DNA of 64,000 nucleotides from Psychrobacter immobilis (GCF_904846185.1 NZ_CAJGZQ010000020.1:1-64000); one strand, 5' to 3'; positions 52,108 through 62,452 are shown, numbered from the stretch's first letter. Made by a program: numbers and translations. The notes: generated by a model from the sequence alone, not told the origin.

Positions 52108-53604
52108 ATGAATAAACAATCCGATACTGCAGCGGATAACACAGCATCCAAAGCTACTCGCCAAGTATCTGTTGCCGTTATCGGTGCAGGTACTGCTGGG
52201 CAAAATGCTTTTCGTCAAGCCAGTAAAACCCATGATGATGTTGTTATTATTAACGACGGATTCTGGACGACCACCTGTATTGCGGTCGGCTGTATGCCAA
52301 GCAAACTATTGATTGCCGCCGCTGATCGTGCGTATGAAGCCAATCACTCTGCTGAATTTGGCGTCCATGCCACCGTCCAGATAGATGGCAAGCAAGTCAT
52401 GCAGCGCGTTCGGGACGAGCGTGCTCATTTTGCTAGCTACATCAAAGCTCAAGTAGATAGCTGGCCTGATCACAAAAAAATCTCAGGACGCGCTCATATC
52501 AATAACCAAGGATTCATTGAAATCAATGATGCGCTGATTGCCGCTGACAAAATCATTATCGCCACGGGCAGCTCTCCATTTATTCCAGATGGCTGGGCAG
52601 ATAAGCTTGGTGACACCATGCTCACCTCTGATACGATCTTTGAGCTCACAAATTTACCAAAAATAATGGCCGTCGTCGGTACAGGTGCTATCGGATTAGA
52701 GCTAGCGCAAGCCTTTAAACGCTTAGGTGTAGAAGTAACTTTGTTTAATCGTGTCAAACGTGTTGCAGGTCTCAAAGACGATGATATCAATAACAAAGCT
52801 ATCGATTGCTTAAGCCGCGAATTGACCATGCATTTGGGCAGCAAAATCAACGATGTCGGCGTGCAAACAGCCACAGATAATGACCATTCAGCCGCGTTCA
52901 TTGATTATGAAGACAGTGCTGGAGAGTCGCGACAATGGCAAGGTGAGTATGTACTGGTTGCGACTGGTCGCCGCAATAATATCAAGCAGCTGGGAGTTGA
53001 ACACTTAGGCGTTGAACTTGACGACAAAGACCGTCCAAAGCACTTGAATAAAAAAACAGGTCAGATTGGTGATTTAGATGTCTATATCGTTGGTGATGCC
53101 AACGCCAATCTCCCACTATTGCATGTGGCCAGTGATGAAGGCTATAGCGCTGGAAGTATGGTCTGCGAGAATGAAGACGCCGCTCATATTCGCCCGCCCG
53201 CCACGCCCTTCTCGATTGTGTTTTGCTCACCGCAAATCGTTAACGTCGGCATGTCTCTACCAGACATTCAGCAGGATACAAGCTTAGAATATGTTATCGG
53301 TAGCGTCAGCTTCGACAATCAAGGCCGTAGTCGCGTAATGGGTGTCAACTGTGGTCTACTACATATCTATGGCTGTAAAAAAACTGATAGAATCTTAGGC
53401 GCTAGTATGGTGGGTCCTGATGCCGAGTATATTGGACATATTTTAGCGGCAGCGATTACCAATGATTTAAGTGTTAAGGCCATGCTCGATACGCCTTTTT
53501 ATCATCCTACGATATTAGAAGGCTTACGTACCGCGTTACGCGATGTTCAACACAAAATGGCAATACCTTATCAGTACCAAGACACACAGGAAGATAGCTT
53601 TTAA
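52108..53604 (+). CDS. Dihydrolipoyl dehydrogenase-like flavin disulfide reductase
   Basis: 498 residues of the class I pyridine nucleotide-disulfide oxidoreductase family. The FAD motif is VAVIGAGTAGQNAFRQA, the redox disulfide is TTCIAVGCMPSKLL, the NAD motif is GTGAIGLELAQAFKRLG, and YIVGDANANLPLLHVASDEG binds FAD. The catalytic histidine region is FYHPTILEGLRTALRD. The usual GGTCLNxGC context of true Lpd is altered. No 2-oxoacid dehydrogenase genes are nearby, so it may not be the L protein of the glycine cleavage system. It is sometimes annotated as lpd, but its substrate is unproven. Confidence 0.85.
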   Translation: MNKQSDTAADNTASKATRQVSVAVIGAGTAGQNAFRQASKTHDDVVIINDGFWTTTCIAVGCMPSKLLIAAADRAYEANHSAEFGVHATVQIDGKQVMQRVRDERAHFASYIKAQVDSWPDHKKISGRAHINNQGFIEINDALIAADKIIIATGSSPFIPDGWADKLGDTMLTSDTIFELTNLPKIMAVVGTGAIGLELAQAFKRLGVEVTLFNRVKRVAGLKDDDINNKAIDCLSRELTMHLGSKINDVGVQTATDNDHSAAFIDYEDSAGESRQWQGEYVLVATGRRNNIKQLGVEHLGVELDDKDRPKHLNKKTGQIGDLDVYIVGDANANLPLLHVASDEGYSAGSMVCENEDAAHIRPPATPFSIVFCSPQIVNVGMSLPDIQQDTSLEYVIGSVSFDNQGRSRVMGVNCGLLHIYGCKKTDRILGASMVGPDAEYIGHILAAAITNDLSVKAMLDTPFYHPTILEGLRTALRDVQHKMAIPYQYQDTQEDSF

Positions 53605-53708
53605 GCATCAGCTCAGCTACACTTTCAAAACAAGGATGTGTCGTATTAATCATCACTCATGTTGTGTTTGGTAGCACTGACGACTTGAGATACTTTAAAA
53701 AACTCTGC

Positions 53709-54908
53709 ATGGACCAAAAAATGGCAATCGCTAGTATTACTGATTTTTTTAAAGAGATTGTTCGTGACCTACATACTAGCCTCTACCTTGCGCTTGGCGG
53801 CTCTGTCGATGAAGAGTCACTTGATTGGTCGTCTCAAGCGGTAGAGCTCGCTAGTACTACCATCAAAATCCTAATACTGCTGGCAGTGTTGGGATTTTTT
53901 TATTGGCTTGCCATTTATATCCTTAAGCAAAGTAGGACAAAAATCCGCCTGAATGAGCGCCGTACTAAGATTGTTCGTTCAGTCTTGCGTTATATCTGGA
54001 TAGTTGCCAGCCTGATTGCCATTATGAGCCAGATTTACTTTGAGCCAGAGACTATCAAAGCCACTGCAAAAGCCAGTACATGGGCGGGTATTTATTATGT
54101 ACTTTGGGCGTCATCTGGACAGATTATCCATAGGGTGTTACAGCATTATGGTCTCAATGCTTCTATAGAGCAGCTGCTTCAAAATATCTTGTCAGTGCTG
54201 CTATTGGTACTCGGACTTGCCAGCGTCATGGCGCAATTTGGTTTCGATATCGTCTCATTGGTCGCGGGTTTAGGGATTGTGGGCTTGGCAGTCGGTTTTG
54301 CTGCCCAGTCAACACTTGCTAATTTCATTGCAGGTATTACCATTTTACTCGAACAATCTTTTCAGGTTGGTGACTGGATTCATATCAATGACAATGAGGG
54401 GCGCGTCGTCCTTATCGCGTTACGTACCACCCATATTTTGACTCGAGACAACATCACCGTCATTATTCCCAACTCTAACGTTGCCTCCTCTGAGGTGACC
54501 AATTTAACCTCCAAGAACTTCATACGTTTCGATATTCGTGTGCGTATCGCCTTTGAAGATGATGTCGATACTGCTCGCAAGGAAATTTTGCAGGTGCTTA
54601 CTGATACCGATGTAGTACTCAGCCGTCCTGAAACCTCGGCCACCGTGGATGAAATTGGTGAGTATGGAGTGTTCTTTATCGTGCGTTTTTGGGTCAAGCC
54701 TGCTGCTGTCGCGCGCATGCCCAAAATTAAAGAAGGTCTAAAAGAAGATATCAAGCGTGCCTTTGATGCCGCTAATATTTCTACTCCTTACCCTCATATG
54801 CGTCTGCTTATGCCAAAGGATGTGGATTATCCTATTGCCACTAAACCTTTTGCAACTACAACGCAGGTCGTGTCAGAAACGCCACCACTGAGCAAAGCGG
54901 ATAAATAA
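53709..54908 (+). CDS. Mechanosensitive ion channel, MscS family
   Basis: About 399 residues. Three or four membrane segments lead to the pore-lining TM3 and beta domain: GLGIVGLAVGFAAQSTLANF, then ITILLEQSFQVGDWIHIND. The conserved IPNSNVASSEVTNLTSKNF follows, then an alpha/beta C-terminal domain. It opens under membrane tension to protect cells from osmotic downshock. The start is uncertain: ATG at 53709 or 53721, or GTG at 53664; none has a clear ribosome binding site. Confidence 0.9.
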   Translation: MDQKMAIASITDFFKEIVRDLHTSLYLALGGSVDEESLDWSSQAVELASTTIKILILLAVLGFFYWLAIYILKQSRTKIRLNERRTKIVRSVLRYIWIVASLIAIMSQIYFEPETIKATAKASTWAGIYYVLWASSGQIIHRVLQHYGLNASIEQLLQNILSVLLLVLGLASVMAQFGFDIVSLVAGLGIVGLAVGFAAQSTLANFIAGITILLEQSFQVGDWIHINDNEGRVVLIALRTTHILTRDNITVIIPNSNVASSEVTNLTSKNFIRFDIRVRIAFEDDVDTARKEILQVLTDTDVVLSRPETSATVDEIGEYGVFFIVRFWVKPAAVARMPKIKEGLKEDIKRAFDAANISTPYPHMRLLMPKDVDYPIATKPFATTTQVVSETPPLSKADK

Positions 54909-55136
54909 GCTCATTATATTATTTATCCCTTGGACAATTTATCCCACAATTTTTAGGCTCAAGGTTTTCATCTTTAGTATGATAAGCATGATTTTGTGAA
55001 AGGTAGCGTTGCTGAATCTCTCTTTGATAAACACCACCACTTTAAACCATCCTGCCCTGAATTATGGTAAAATTGGCGGTTAAACATCTTATTTTATGAT
55101 GTGCATTACTTATCAATTTAGCCCACAGGTATCCGT

Positions 55137-57440
55137 ATGACCGAAACAACCGCGCCCGCACCTCTAACAGCAGCTTCACCAGAATTGTCGCTTGACCTTA
55201 TTATCACCTGTGCCGATGGGCTTGAGGCACCACTCCAAACTGAGCTGACAAGTTTTGGTATTGCAAGTGAAATCAAAAGTACAGGCCGTCTGGCAGTTAC
55301 TGGTACTTTGCGTGACTTATATAGTATTTGTTTGTGGTCACGTGTCGCCTCGCGGGTATTAATGCTCATTAAACGCAAAAACATCAATGCCGAATACGAT
55401 GTGGCTGAGCAACTTTATGGCTTGGCAAAATCGGTCAATTGGATTGAGCAGTTTAGTTTAGAGCAAACCTTTGCCATTCGTCTGTCGGTCGACAAGCGTG
55501 TCGCCGTCAGTCAACAGTTTGCGATGCTACGTATCAAAGATGCGATTGCAGATACGTTCAATGAAGTTTATGACAGCCGTCCTAACGTCGATAGTAAAAA
55601 CCCAGACTTTTCGATATTTGCAACCGTGAATGATAAGCAAGCTGAGCTGTATTTAGATTTATCAGGCACCAGTTTGCATCGCCGTGGTTATCGTGTGGCG
55701 ATGACTGAAGCGCCACTCAAAGAAAACTTGGCAGCTGCTCTACTGTATAGCGCAGGCTGGCACAAGAAAAACGAAGCAGGCAATGCACCTTTTTATAATG
55801 CGCTAATTGATCCAATGTGTGGGTCTGGCACCTTTATTATTGAAGCACTACTCATGCATTGCGATTATGCTGTGGGTATCGATAAAGCCGCCAATCAATT
55901 TGGTTTTTACCAATGGCAGCATCATGACGATGCCTTATGGCAACAGATGATCGATGATGCCCAGACACGTTTCCGCGAAGCATTAGCAATTGCTAATGAG
56001 CAACCAGATACATTACCGCTGATTTTGGGGTTTGATGCTGATAGCGTCGCGATTTTAGCAACAGAGAAAAACTTGATTGCCGCAGGTTTGCAAGATTTAC
56101 TACCACTACTTGATCTTGAGACGCGTGCGCTTGACCAGCTGAGCACTATTCTGAAGCCACTAGTCGATGACGGTCGATTGAGCAATCCTCTAATCATCAC
56201 CAACCCACCTTATGGTGAGCGTTTGGGTGACGAAGAGATGATTAAGCCCTTATATCAGGCGATTGGACTTATTTTGCAAGACAGCTTTGCTGGTAGCGGC
56301 ATTGATCCGATGCTTGGCATATTGGCATCTAATGTTGAGCAAGTTGATATCTTACCTATCAAAGAACCAAAAACCTTACGCTGTCATAATGGTGCTATCA
56401 CCGTTTATTTCCGCTATGGCACGTTGATTGCGGGACAAACGGGCAATCTCGTTAGTCGCTTCGAAAAACGTGAAATTGAAGTGGAAGAGGGACAAGACTT
56501 TATCAACCGCTTGCAAAAAAACCTGTCCAAGCTGAAGAAGTTGGCTAAAAAAGACAAGGTTAGTAATTTGCGCGTTTACAATGCTGACTTGCCCGACTTC
56601 AAAGTCGCCGTCGATTTATATGGCGACTATGTGCACGTGCAAGAATATGCGCCACCAAAAACCATTCCACCTGAGACGGCTAAAAAACGCTTCAACTTGG
56701 CATTAATGGGTATTCGTGAAGTTTTTGGTATTAACCGTGAACAAATATTCATCAAGACTCGTGCACGCCAGTCTGGTAATGACCAATATAGCAAACAGAA
56801 CACCACAGAAAAGCGTGGTAAATTTCATGTTGCACGTGAAGATGGTGCTTATTTTTACGTCAATTTTACAGACTATTTAGACACGGGTTTGTTCATTGAT
56901 CACCGTAATATGCGTGCCCGTATCAAAGACAACAGTCGTAATAAATCCGTACTGAACTTATTTGCTTATACCTGTACGGCAAGTGTCCATGCGGCATTGG
57001 CTGGCGCGAAAAAAGTCACCAGCGTTGACTTGTCACAGAACTATCTAGACTGGGGTAAGCAAAACTTTGTATTAAATGGTCTGGACGTTAGCCGCAATAA
57101 ATATCAATTCGTCGCAGCCGATATCTTTGAATGGATTAAAGACAATACTGAACAATTTGATGTCATCTTTATCGATCCACCGACTTTTTCAAATTCGAAA
57201 AAGTTCCAAGGTACCTTTGATGTGCAGCGCGACCACTCTGCCCTCATTAATCGTGCGATGAACCGCTTGACCTCTGACGGGATTTTGTATTTTTCAAATA
57301 ACTTTACCCGCTTTGAGCTCGATGAGCAGTTAACTGAGCGTTATGAAATTATTGATATCACGCAAAAAACCATTGGTTTTGATTTTGATATTAAAAAGCC
57401 TATTCATCAAAGTTTTGAGATTCGTCATCGTCAGGGCTGA
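55137..57440 (+). CDS. rlmL: Bifunctional 23S rRNA methyltransferase RlmKL
   Basis: 767 residues. An N-terminal THUMP domain is followed by the RlmL methyltransferase (DPMCGSGTFIIEALL, NPPYGERLG near residue 356, m2G2445) and the RlmK methyltransferase (NLFAYTCTASVHAALAGA, DPPTFSNSK near residue 680, m7G2069). The fused form is standard in Gammaproteobacteria. Both catalytic centres look intact. Confidence 0.96.
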   Translation: MTETTAPAPLTAASPELSLDLIITCADGLEAPLQTELTSFGIASEIKSTGRLAVTGTLRDLYSICLWSRVASRVLMLIKRKNINAEYDVAEQLYGLAKSVNWIEQFSLEQTFAIRLSVDKRVAVSQQFAMLRIKDAIADTFNEVYDSRPNVDSKNPDFSIFATVNDKQAELYLDLSGTSLHRRGYRVAMTEAPLKENLAAALLYSAGWHKKNEAGNAPFYNALIDPMCGSGTFIIEALLMHCDYAVGIDKAANQFGFYQWQHHDDALWQQMIDDAQTRFREALAIANEQPDTLPLILGFDADSVAILATEKNLIAAGLQDLLPLLDLETRALDQLSTILKPLVDDGRLSNPLIITNPPYGERLGDEEMIKPLYQAIGLILQDSFAGSGIDPMLGILASNVEQVDILPIKEPKTLRCHNGAITVYFRYGTLIAGQTGNLVSRFEKREIEVEEGQDFINRLQKNLSKLKKLAKKDKVSNLRVYNADLPDFKVAVDLYGDYVHVQEYAPPKTIPPETAKKRFNLALMGIREVFGINREQIFIKTRARQSGNDQYSKQNTTEKRGKFHVAREDGAYFYVNFTDYLDTGLFIDHRNMRARIKDNSRNKSVLNLFAYTCTASVHAALAGAKKVTSVDLSQNYLDWGKQNFVLNGLDVSRNKYQFVAADIFEWIKDNTEQFDVIFIDPPTFSNSKKFQGTFDVQRDHSALINRAMNRLTSDGILYFSNNFTRFELDEQLTERYEIIDITQKTIGFDFDIKKPIHQSFEIRHRQG

Positions 57441-57524
57441 TAATTTAGGTTTATGGATCGATATAAAGGTTGACCACCGCATTTAGACGCCAACTTTTAT
57501 AGTCAGTCTGGTCGTACACATAAC

Positions 57525-57558
57525 AATGACCCAATCAGCTTTGATTGGGTCATTTTTT
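57525..57558 (+). terminator. Strong terminator after rlmKL
   Basis: AATGACCCAATCA (57525-57537) and TGATTGGGTCATT (57542-57554) form a perfect 13-bp stem around GCTT, followed by T. It lies about 85 bases after the stop. Confidence 0.93.
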
Positions 57559-57715
57559 GTTGCTATGATAGAGCGTCACTAAATACTAGCTAAGTAATAG
57601 CTAAGCAACCGTGAAGCGTATATTTACGAGCGCTTTAATCCCACTATTGCGATTGTTTTTATTTATATAACTTAACTATCAAACCCTTAATCACTCTAAT
57701 AACAAGGATAACACC

Positions 57716-58291
57716 ATGGCTTTATCACTTAATAAAGGCGGTAACTTATCGCTCACCAAGACTGACCCAAATTTAACGAAGTTACTTATCGGTCTTGGTT
57801 GGGATGAACGCGCAACTTCTGGTGCTGAGTTTGATCTTGATGCCAGTGTGTTTTTACTGAATACAGCAGGTAAAGTACGCGGCGACCATGACTTCATTTT
57901 CTATAACCAGCTTAAGTCTGATAATGGCGCGGTTGAGCATACTGGTGATAACCGCACTGGCGAAGGTGATGGCGATGATGAAGTCGTCAAAGTAAACCTG
58001 ACTCAAGTACCTGCTGATGTGGATAAAATTGTCGTCACGGTGACTATTCATGATGCGGCGGCTCGTAGTCAAAACTTTGGTCAAGTTGCCAATGCCTTTA
58101 TTCGTGTCGTGAATGAAGATACAGGCACTGAAGTGGTACGTTTTGATTTGGCAGAAGATTACTCTGTGGAAACAGCAATGGTATTTGGCGAAGTCTATCG
58201 TCACAACGGTGAGTGGAAATTCCGCGCCGTTGGTCAAGGCTATTCAGGCGGCTTGCAAGCCATGTGTCAACAGTATGGCGTTGTTATCTAA
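57716..58291 (+). CDS. TerD family protein, first copy
   Basis: 191 residues, a full TerD domain. It begins [18 protein letters not shown]; the calcium-site signatures are [11 protein letters not shown] and [15 protein letters not shown], and the end is [14 protein letters not shown]. TerD proteins bind calcium and belong to tellurite, colicin and phage-resistance (ter) clusters of unknown mechanism. AAGGATA precedes the ATG. It is the first gene of the cluster, followed by the DUF475/TerC gene. Confidence 0.92.
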   Translation: MALSLNKGGNLSLTKTDPNLTKLLIGLGWDERATSGAEFDLDASVFLLNTAGKVRGDHDFIFYNQLKSDNGAVEHTGDNRTGEGDGDDEVVKVNLTQVPADVDKIVVTVTIHDAAARSQNFGQVANAFIRVVNEDTGTEVVRFDLAEDYSVETAMVFGEVYRHNGEWKFRAVGQGYSGGLQAMCQQYGVVI

Positions 58292-58565
58292 TGTGATAAC
58301 TTATTCATGCTTAGACTACTATATGACAATTAAACTCAAAATATAAAGCAAGTATTAGCCCTCTATTTGTACTCACCATTAACAATGATAATGGCTGTAA
58401 AATATGGTTGCAAAATAGTCACAATTATTCATAGCTAAATGACTAGTAATGCTTTATGTTTCGTTTAGAATTATGCAAAAAAAGTGGTTAGCGATAACCG
58501 CTTTTTTTGTGGTTTGCGCCTATAGTAGGCCGACCTTAGCTTTATGCAACCAGACAGGATGTGTC

Positions 58566-59630
58566 ATGAGACATTTTTATTTAGACTTTATTTTCACAGC
58601 CATCGCCCTAGCGGTCGCGGCATGGTGGGGATATTCACATGGCGGTATGGGCGGTATGATAACCACCTTATCTATTACCGCTATTTTGGCCGTCATGGAG
58701 ATTTCATTATCGTTTGATAATGCGGTGGTCAACGCCTCAGTCCTTAAAGGCTGGGACGAGTTTTGGAAAAAGATATTTTTAACGGTGGGTATTTTAATCG
58801 CCGTCTTTGGTATGCGTTTGGTATTCCCTATTGTCATCGTCGCGGTTACCGCTGATCTTGGTATGATGCAAGTAATCGATTTGGCATTGAACGATCCTAA
58901 AGAATACTCAGCCAGACTATTGGCGCATCATGCCGAAATCTCAGCATTTGGTGGTATTTTCTTATTGCTCGTCTTCTTAAACTTCATCTTTGATGAAAAA
59001 GAAGTGCACTGGTTCGATTGGCTTGAGAGTCGTCTGGCAAAATTAGGTAAAGTCGATGCCATGAGCGTGTTTGTCGCGCTTATCGTCTTGATGATTGCCG
59101 TATCATTTGCCAAGCCTGAGCAATCAGCTGCGGTCCTAATCGCTGGCGTATGGGGCATCTTAGTTTATCTTGGCGTACAAGTGGTTTCTGGTATGTTAGA
59201 GGGTGATCTTGAAGAAGAACTAGACGCTCAAGGTAATAGTACTGGTGCTGCAACTAGCGCGATTATGAAAGGTGGTATTATCGGTTTCTTATACTTAGAA
59301 GTCCTTGATGCCTCATTCAGTTTCGATGGCGTGATCGGCGCATTTGCGATTACTAATGACGTAATCGTTATTATGCTAGGTCTAGCTATTGGTGCGATGT
59401 TCGTACGTTCGATGACTATCTTCTTAGTCGATAAAGGCACCCTTGATGAATATGTCTATCTGGAGCACGGCGCGCATTATGCTATCGGTGCTTTAGCTAT
59501 CATCATGCTGCTATCAGTGAAATTCCATGTACCAGAGCTTATCACTGGTCTGATTGGTATTACCTTTATTGGTTGGGCGTTTGTCGCTTCACTCAATTAT
59601 CGTAAGCGAGAAGCCAAATCAATTACTTGA
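58566..59630 (+). CDS. DUF475/TerC family membrane protein
   Basis: About 354 residues with nine or so membrane segments. The two acidic TerC signatures are present: MEISLSFDNAVVNASVL and LDASFSFDGVIGAFAIT, each with a conserved aspartate. This is the longer DUF475 branch of the TerC superfamily, thought to move metal ions or to serve membrane-bound stress complexes. The ATG at 58566 with AGGAT upstream gives the family N-terminus; the frame opens 39 codons earlier but that part looks unrelated. Two hairpins follow the gene. Confidence 0.9.
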   Translation: MRHFYLDFIFTAIALAVAAWWGYSHGGMGGMITTLSITAILAVMEISLSFDNAVVNASVLKGWDEFWKKIFLTVGILIAVFGMRLVFPIVIVAVTADLGMMQVIDLALNDPKEYSARLLAHHAEISAFGGIFLLLVFLNFIFDEKEVHWFDWLESRLAKLGKVDAMSVFVALIVLMIAVSFAKPEQSAAVLIAGVWGILVYLGVQVVSGMLEGDLEEELDAQGNSTGAATSAIMKGGIIGFLYLEVLDASFSFDGVIGAFAITNDVIVIMLGLAIGAMFVRSMTIFLVDKGTLDEYVYLEHGAHYAIGALAIIMLLSVKFHVPELITGLIGITFIGWAFVASLNYRKREAKSIT

Positions 59631-59714
59631 TGCTCGTTCGATGTTAAAAAACCAAGCAAAAATTTTTAATATCAAACAGTATAAAGTGGATAGATAAAGT
59701 TAGTTTAAAAATAG

Positions 59715-59750
59715 ACGGGTTGTACCAAAGCAGTTGGTATGACCCGTTTT
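59715..59750 (+). terminator. Terminator after the DUF475/TerC gene
   Basis: ACGGGT (59715-59720) with ACCCGT (59742-59747), and inner TACCA with TGGTA, form an interrupted stem followed by TTTT. Confidence 0.75.
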
Positions 59751-59757
59751 TGCTCTA

Positions 59758-59795
59758 AAGCACTTATTTGACACCCGTTGAATAAGTGCTTTTTT
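59758..59795 (+). terminator. Second terminator after the DUF475/TerC gene
   Basis: AAAGCACTTATT (59758-59769) and AATAAGTGCTTT (59781-59792) form a perfect 12-bp stem, followed by more T. It works with the preceding hairpin as a double stop. Confidence 0.88.
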
Positions 59796-60099
59796 ATGTT
59801 GCACTGCCTGACGATCTAATTTACTTTTTGATAACAACACCTTAACGACTGTTGCTCGGACGGTTAAAAAGTATCAGACTTGCAGCATTGATATGTCCCT
59901 TAGTAATCATATCGTAATCACACAAAATACGCCTTGCTTAGTAAGCAATCGCTTAGTATAGTAAATCGTAATGATATGCAGGGCGTGGCATACGAGTAAA
60001 TTTATTCATTGTTTGCATTTATATATCGACCACTGCACTATTTTAGTTTATTTTTTTTATCATTCAATCCACTCAATTATTAATCAAAAGGATATTTAT

Positions 60100-60675
60100 A
60101 TGGCTATTAGCTTAACAAAAGGCGGCAACGTAAACTTATCAAAAGAAGCGCCGGGTTTAACCAATATTACAGTCGGTCTTGGCTGGGATCCACGTGCTAC
60201 TGACGGTCAAGAGTTTGACTTAGATGCAATTGGCTTTTTGGTCAATGAAGCAGGCAAAGTACGTAATGACCAAGATTTCATCTTTTTTAACAACTTAAAG
60301 TCAGACAATGGCGCGGTTGAGCATACAGGTGATAACCGTACTGGTGAAGGCGACGGCGATGATGAAAAAATCAAAATCAATCTTGCTAGCATTCCAGCTG
60401 ACGTAAGCAAAGTCGCTATCTGTGCGATTATTTATGAAGGTCAAAGCCGCAATCAAAACTTTGGTCAAGTGGGTGACGCTTACATCCGTGTTGTTAATGA
60501 CAATGGTGATGCTGAAATCGCACGTTATGACTTATCAGAAGACGGTAGTACCGAAACCGCAATGATTTTTGGTGAATTGTATCGCCATAGTGGTGACTGG
60601 AAATTCCGTGCCGTCGGTCAAGGCTTCAGCGGTGGTCTTGGACCATTAGCGGCTTCTTATGGCGTTAATGTTTAA
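60100..60675 (+). CDS. TerD family protein, second copy
   Basis: 191 residues starting [19 protein letters not shown], the same length as the first copy and clearly paralogous to it. Calcium-site blocks [11 protein letters not shown] and [15 protein letters not shown] are intact; the end is [14 protein letters not shown]. An AAAAGGATA ribosome binding site fixes the ATG at 60100. It is the start of a second transcript including the AIM24-family and third terD genes. Confidence 0.93.
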   Translation: MAISLTKGGNVNLSKEAPGLTNITVGLGWDPRATDGQEFDLDAIGFLVNEAGKVRNDQDFIFFNNLKSDNGAVEHTGDNRTGEGDGDDEKIKINLASIPADVSKVAICAIIYEGQSRNQNFGQVGDAYIRVVNDNGDAEIARYDLSEDGSTETAMIFGELYRHSGDWKFRAVGQGFSGGLGPLAASYGVNV

Positions 60676-60713
60676 CAGCTAACTAACATCTAACGCTAAT
60701 AATATAAGCCCGA

Positions 60714-60754
60714 AAAGCCATCAAGTGTGCCCTACTATCGCATTTGATGGCTTT
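60714..60754 (+). terminator. Hairpin between terD copy 2 and the AIM24 gene
   Basis: AAAGCCATCAA (60714-60724) and TTGATGGCTTT (60744-60754) pair over 11 bases, but only three T end the arm before AAAAG. It is probably a partial terminator that tunes downstream expression. Confidence 0.55.
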
Positions 60755-60846
60755 AAAAGTAATAGGCTAGCGAAAATCTATGGTTAAGCCGACTTACAGA
60801 CATGACTTACAAACATATAGAATACTGATATAAGGATTCGCACCCT

Positions 60847-61599
60847 ATGACCGCCACGTTTAGCTTAATCGGTACCATTGAACCATTTCTCCATTGTAAT
60901 CTCAAAAAAGGCGACTCCATCTATTGTGAAGCCAATGCAATGGTGATGATGGAATCAAACCTTGAGCTAAAAGGCAAGCTGCAAGGAGGTCTGATGCAAT
61001 CACTTATGCGCCGTTTTGCCAACGACGAGTCACTATTTCAACAGCAAATCGAAGCAGTCAATGGTGAAGGCGATTGTTTACTTGCGCCAACGCTCGACGG
61101 TGATATGCAAATCATTGATTGCGGTGCGCAGCAATATACTTTAAGCGATGGCGCATTTGTCGCGGCGCAAACGGGTGTCGATGTGAAGGCTAAGATTCAA
61201 CGTAATCTAGGTGGCGCCGTCTTTGGTGATACTGGCGGCTTTATGGTGATGCAGACGCAAGGTCAAGGTCAGGTAGTGGTATCAGGTTTCGGTTCACTAT
61301 TTGAGATTGATGTTGAACCTGGTAAAGACGTCATCATTGATAACGGCCATGTGGTCTGTTGGGACTCGCGTTTGGAATACAAACTCTCAGTCGCCACCAG
61401 TAAGAAAAAAGGCTTCATGGGCAACATCATCAATTCAGTCACCAGTGGCGAAGGTATGGTTTTAAACTTCTCAGGCTCAGGAAAAGTCATTATCTGCTCT
61501 CGTAATCGTGATAGTTACCAAGGCTGGCTACAAAGCGTCTTAGGGACTAGCTCCGGCGGTCGCGGCGGCAGTAACAGTTTGCTTGGCAATATCTTATAG
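60847..61599 (+). CDS. AIM24 (TIGR00266) family protein in the ter cluster
   Basis: 250 residues, a beta-rich protein of the AIM24 family. It starts FSLIGTIEPFLHCNLKKGDS; the centre has LEGDCLLAPT-like and VDVKAKIQRNLGGAVFG segments, and the end is glycine-rich (GTSSGGRGGSNSLLGN). Members of this family often lie beside TerD genes in bacteria, although the role is unknown. AAGGA lies 11 bases before the ATG. It is followed by the third terD gene after 109 bases. Confidence 0.85.
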   Translation: MTATFSLIGTIEPFLHCNLKKGDSIYCEANAMVMMESNLELKGKLQGGLMQSLMRRFANDESLFQQQIEAVNGEGDCLLAPTLDGDMQIIDCGAQQYTLSDGAFVAAQTGVDVKAKIQRNLGGAVFGDTGGFMVMQTQGQGQVVVSGFGSLFEIDVEPGKDVIIDNGHVVCWDSRLEYKLSVATSKKKGFMGNIINSVTSGEGMVLNFSGSGKVIICSRNRDSYQGWLQSVLGTSSGGRGGSNSLLGNIL

Positions 61600-61708
61600 C
61601 TATTATTATGTTTTTAAAGCTGTATGTTACAACGACTCCTCGTCATTATAGACTTTATTTAACCCTCTACTCACAATTACTATAACACTGTAGTATAAGG
61701 AATATCAC

Positions 61709-62317
61709 ATGGCAGTTAGTTTACAAAAAGGTCAGAAAATCTCCCTAAGCAAAGAAGCGGGCGGCGAGCTTACCCAAGTAAAACTGGGTCTAGGCTGGGA
61801 CGTTGCTCAAAACCCTCAAGATAAAAAAGGCGGGTTCTTGGGCAAGTTATTCGGTGGTGGTAGCGGCGGTGACTCGATTGACTTAGATGCCTCGTGCATC
61901 ATGTTTGATACCAATAAACAAGCCATCGATGCGATTTGGTTCAGTCAGCTGAAATCAAAAGATGGCAGTATCGTCCATACTGGTGATAACCGCACTGGCG
62001 ACGGCGATGGTGACGACGAAGTTATCAATGTCGATCTTTCAAGAATCCCTGCCAATGTCGTCTCTCTAGTATTTACGGTCAATAGTTTCACTGGTCAAAC
62101 CTTTGAAACGGTAGAAAATGCATTTTGTCGTATCGTCAATGCCAATAACAATCAGGAAGTCGCGCGCTACAATTTATCAGCGCAAGGTGGGCATACCGCG
62201 ATGATTATGGCAAAAGTATATCGTCATAATAATGAGTGGAAAATGCATGCAATTGGTGAAACGGCTTCTGGTCGTACTTTCCATGACTTGATGCCTGCCA
62301 TCACGCCGCATGCGTAA
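61709..62317 (+). CDS. TerD family protein, third copy with a glycine-rich insert
   Basis: 202 residues. It starts AVSLQKGQKISLSKEAGG and keeps the calcium-site motifs SIDLDASCIMF and [15 protein letters not shown]. Between the first strands it has an insert KKGGFLGKLFGGGSGGDS that the other two copies lack and that resembles KKGLLGDLF in the TerA-like protein. This suggests a TerX/TerZ-like subtype. TAAGGAATA precedes the ATG. It is the last gene on the + strand before the convergent TerA-like gene. Confidence 0.9.
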   Translation: MAVSLQKGQKISLSKEAGGELTQVKLGLGWDVAQNPQDKKGGFLGKLFGGGSGGDSIDLDASCIMFDTNKQAIDAIWFSQLKSKDGSIVHTGDNRTGDGDGDDEVINVDLSRIPANVVSLVFTVNSFTGQTFETVENAFCRIVNANNNQEVARYNLSAQGGHTAMIMAKVYRHNNEWKMHAIGETASGRTFHDLMPAITPHA

Positions 62318-62386
62318 AGGATTCAAAGCTTTAGTTGGATTAGCGTTCATCCGTTAAAATGAGCTCTTGAAGCAACGTTATTGAGA

Positions 62387-62422
62387 AAAAAAAGCCCATC
62401 TACGATTAGATGGGCTTTTTTT
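62387..62422. terminator. Bidirectional terminator between terD copy 3 and the TerA-like gene
   Basis: AAAAAAAGCCCATCTA (62387-62402) and TAGATGGGCTTTTTTT (62407-62422) form a perfect 16-bp stem around CGAT. It is the strongest hairpin in the window. Confidence 0.95.
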
Positions 62423-62452
62423 TACATGTGCAAAAGAATATTTTTAAAGCTG

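Larger units (their letters stand above)
59631..60099. other. 469-base spacer with two terminators
   Basis: After the two hairpins, bases 59800-60099 should carry the promoter of the second terD gene. The frame of that gene is open back to 59971, but those codons do not fit the family. Confidence 0.5.

Noticed and set aside
59971-60099. 43-codon N-terminal extension of the second TerD protein
   Set aside because: The paralogues begin at the equivalent of 60100, where an AAAAGGATA ribosome binding site lies; the extension is His- and Tyr-rich noise.
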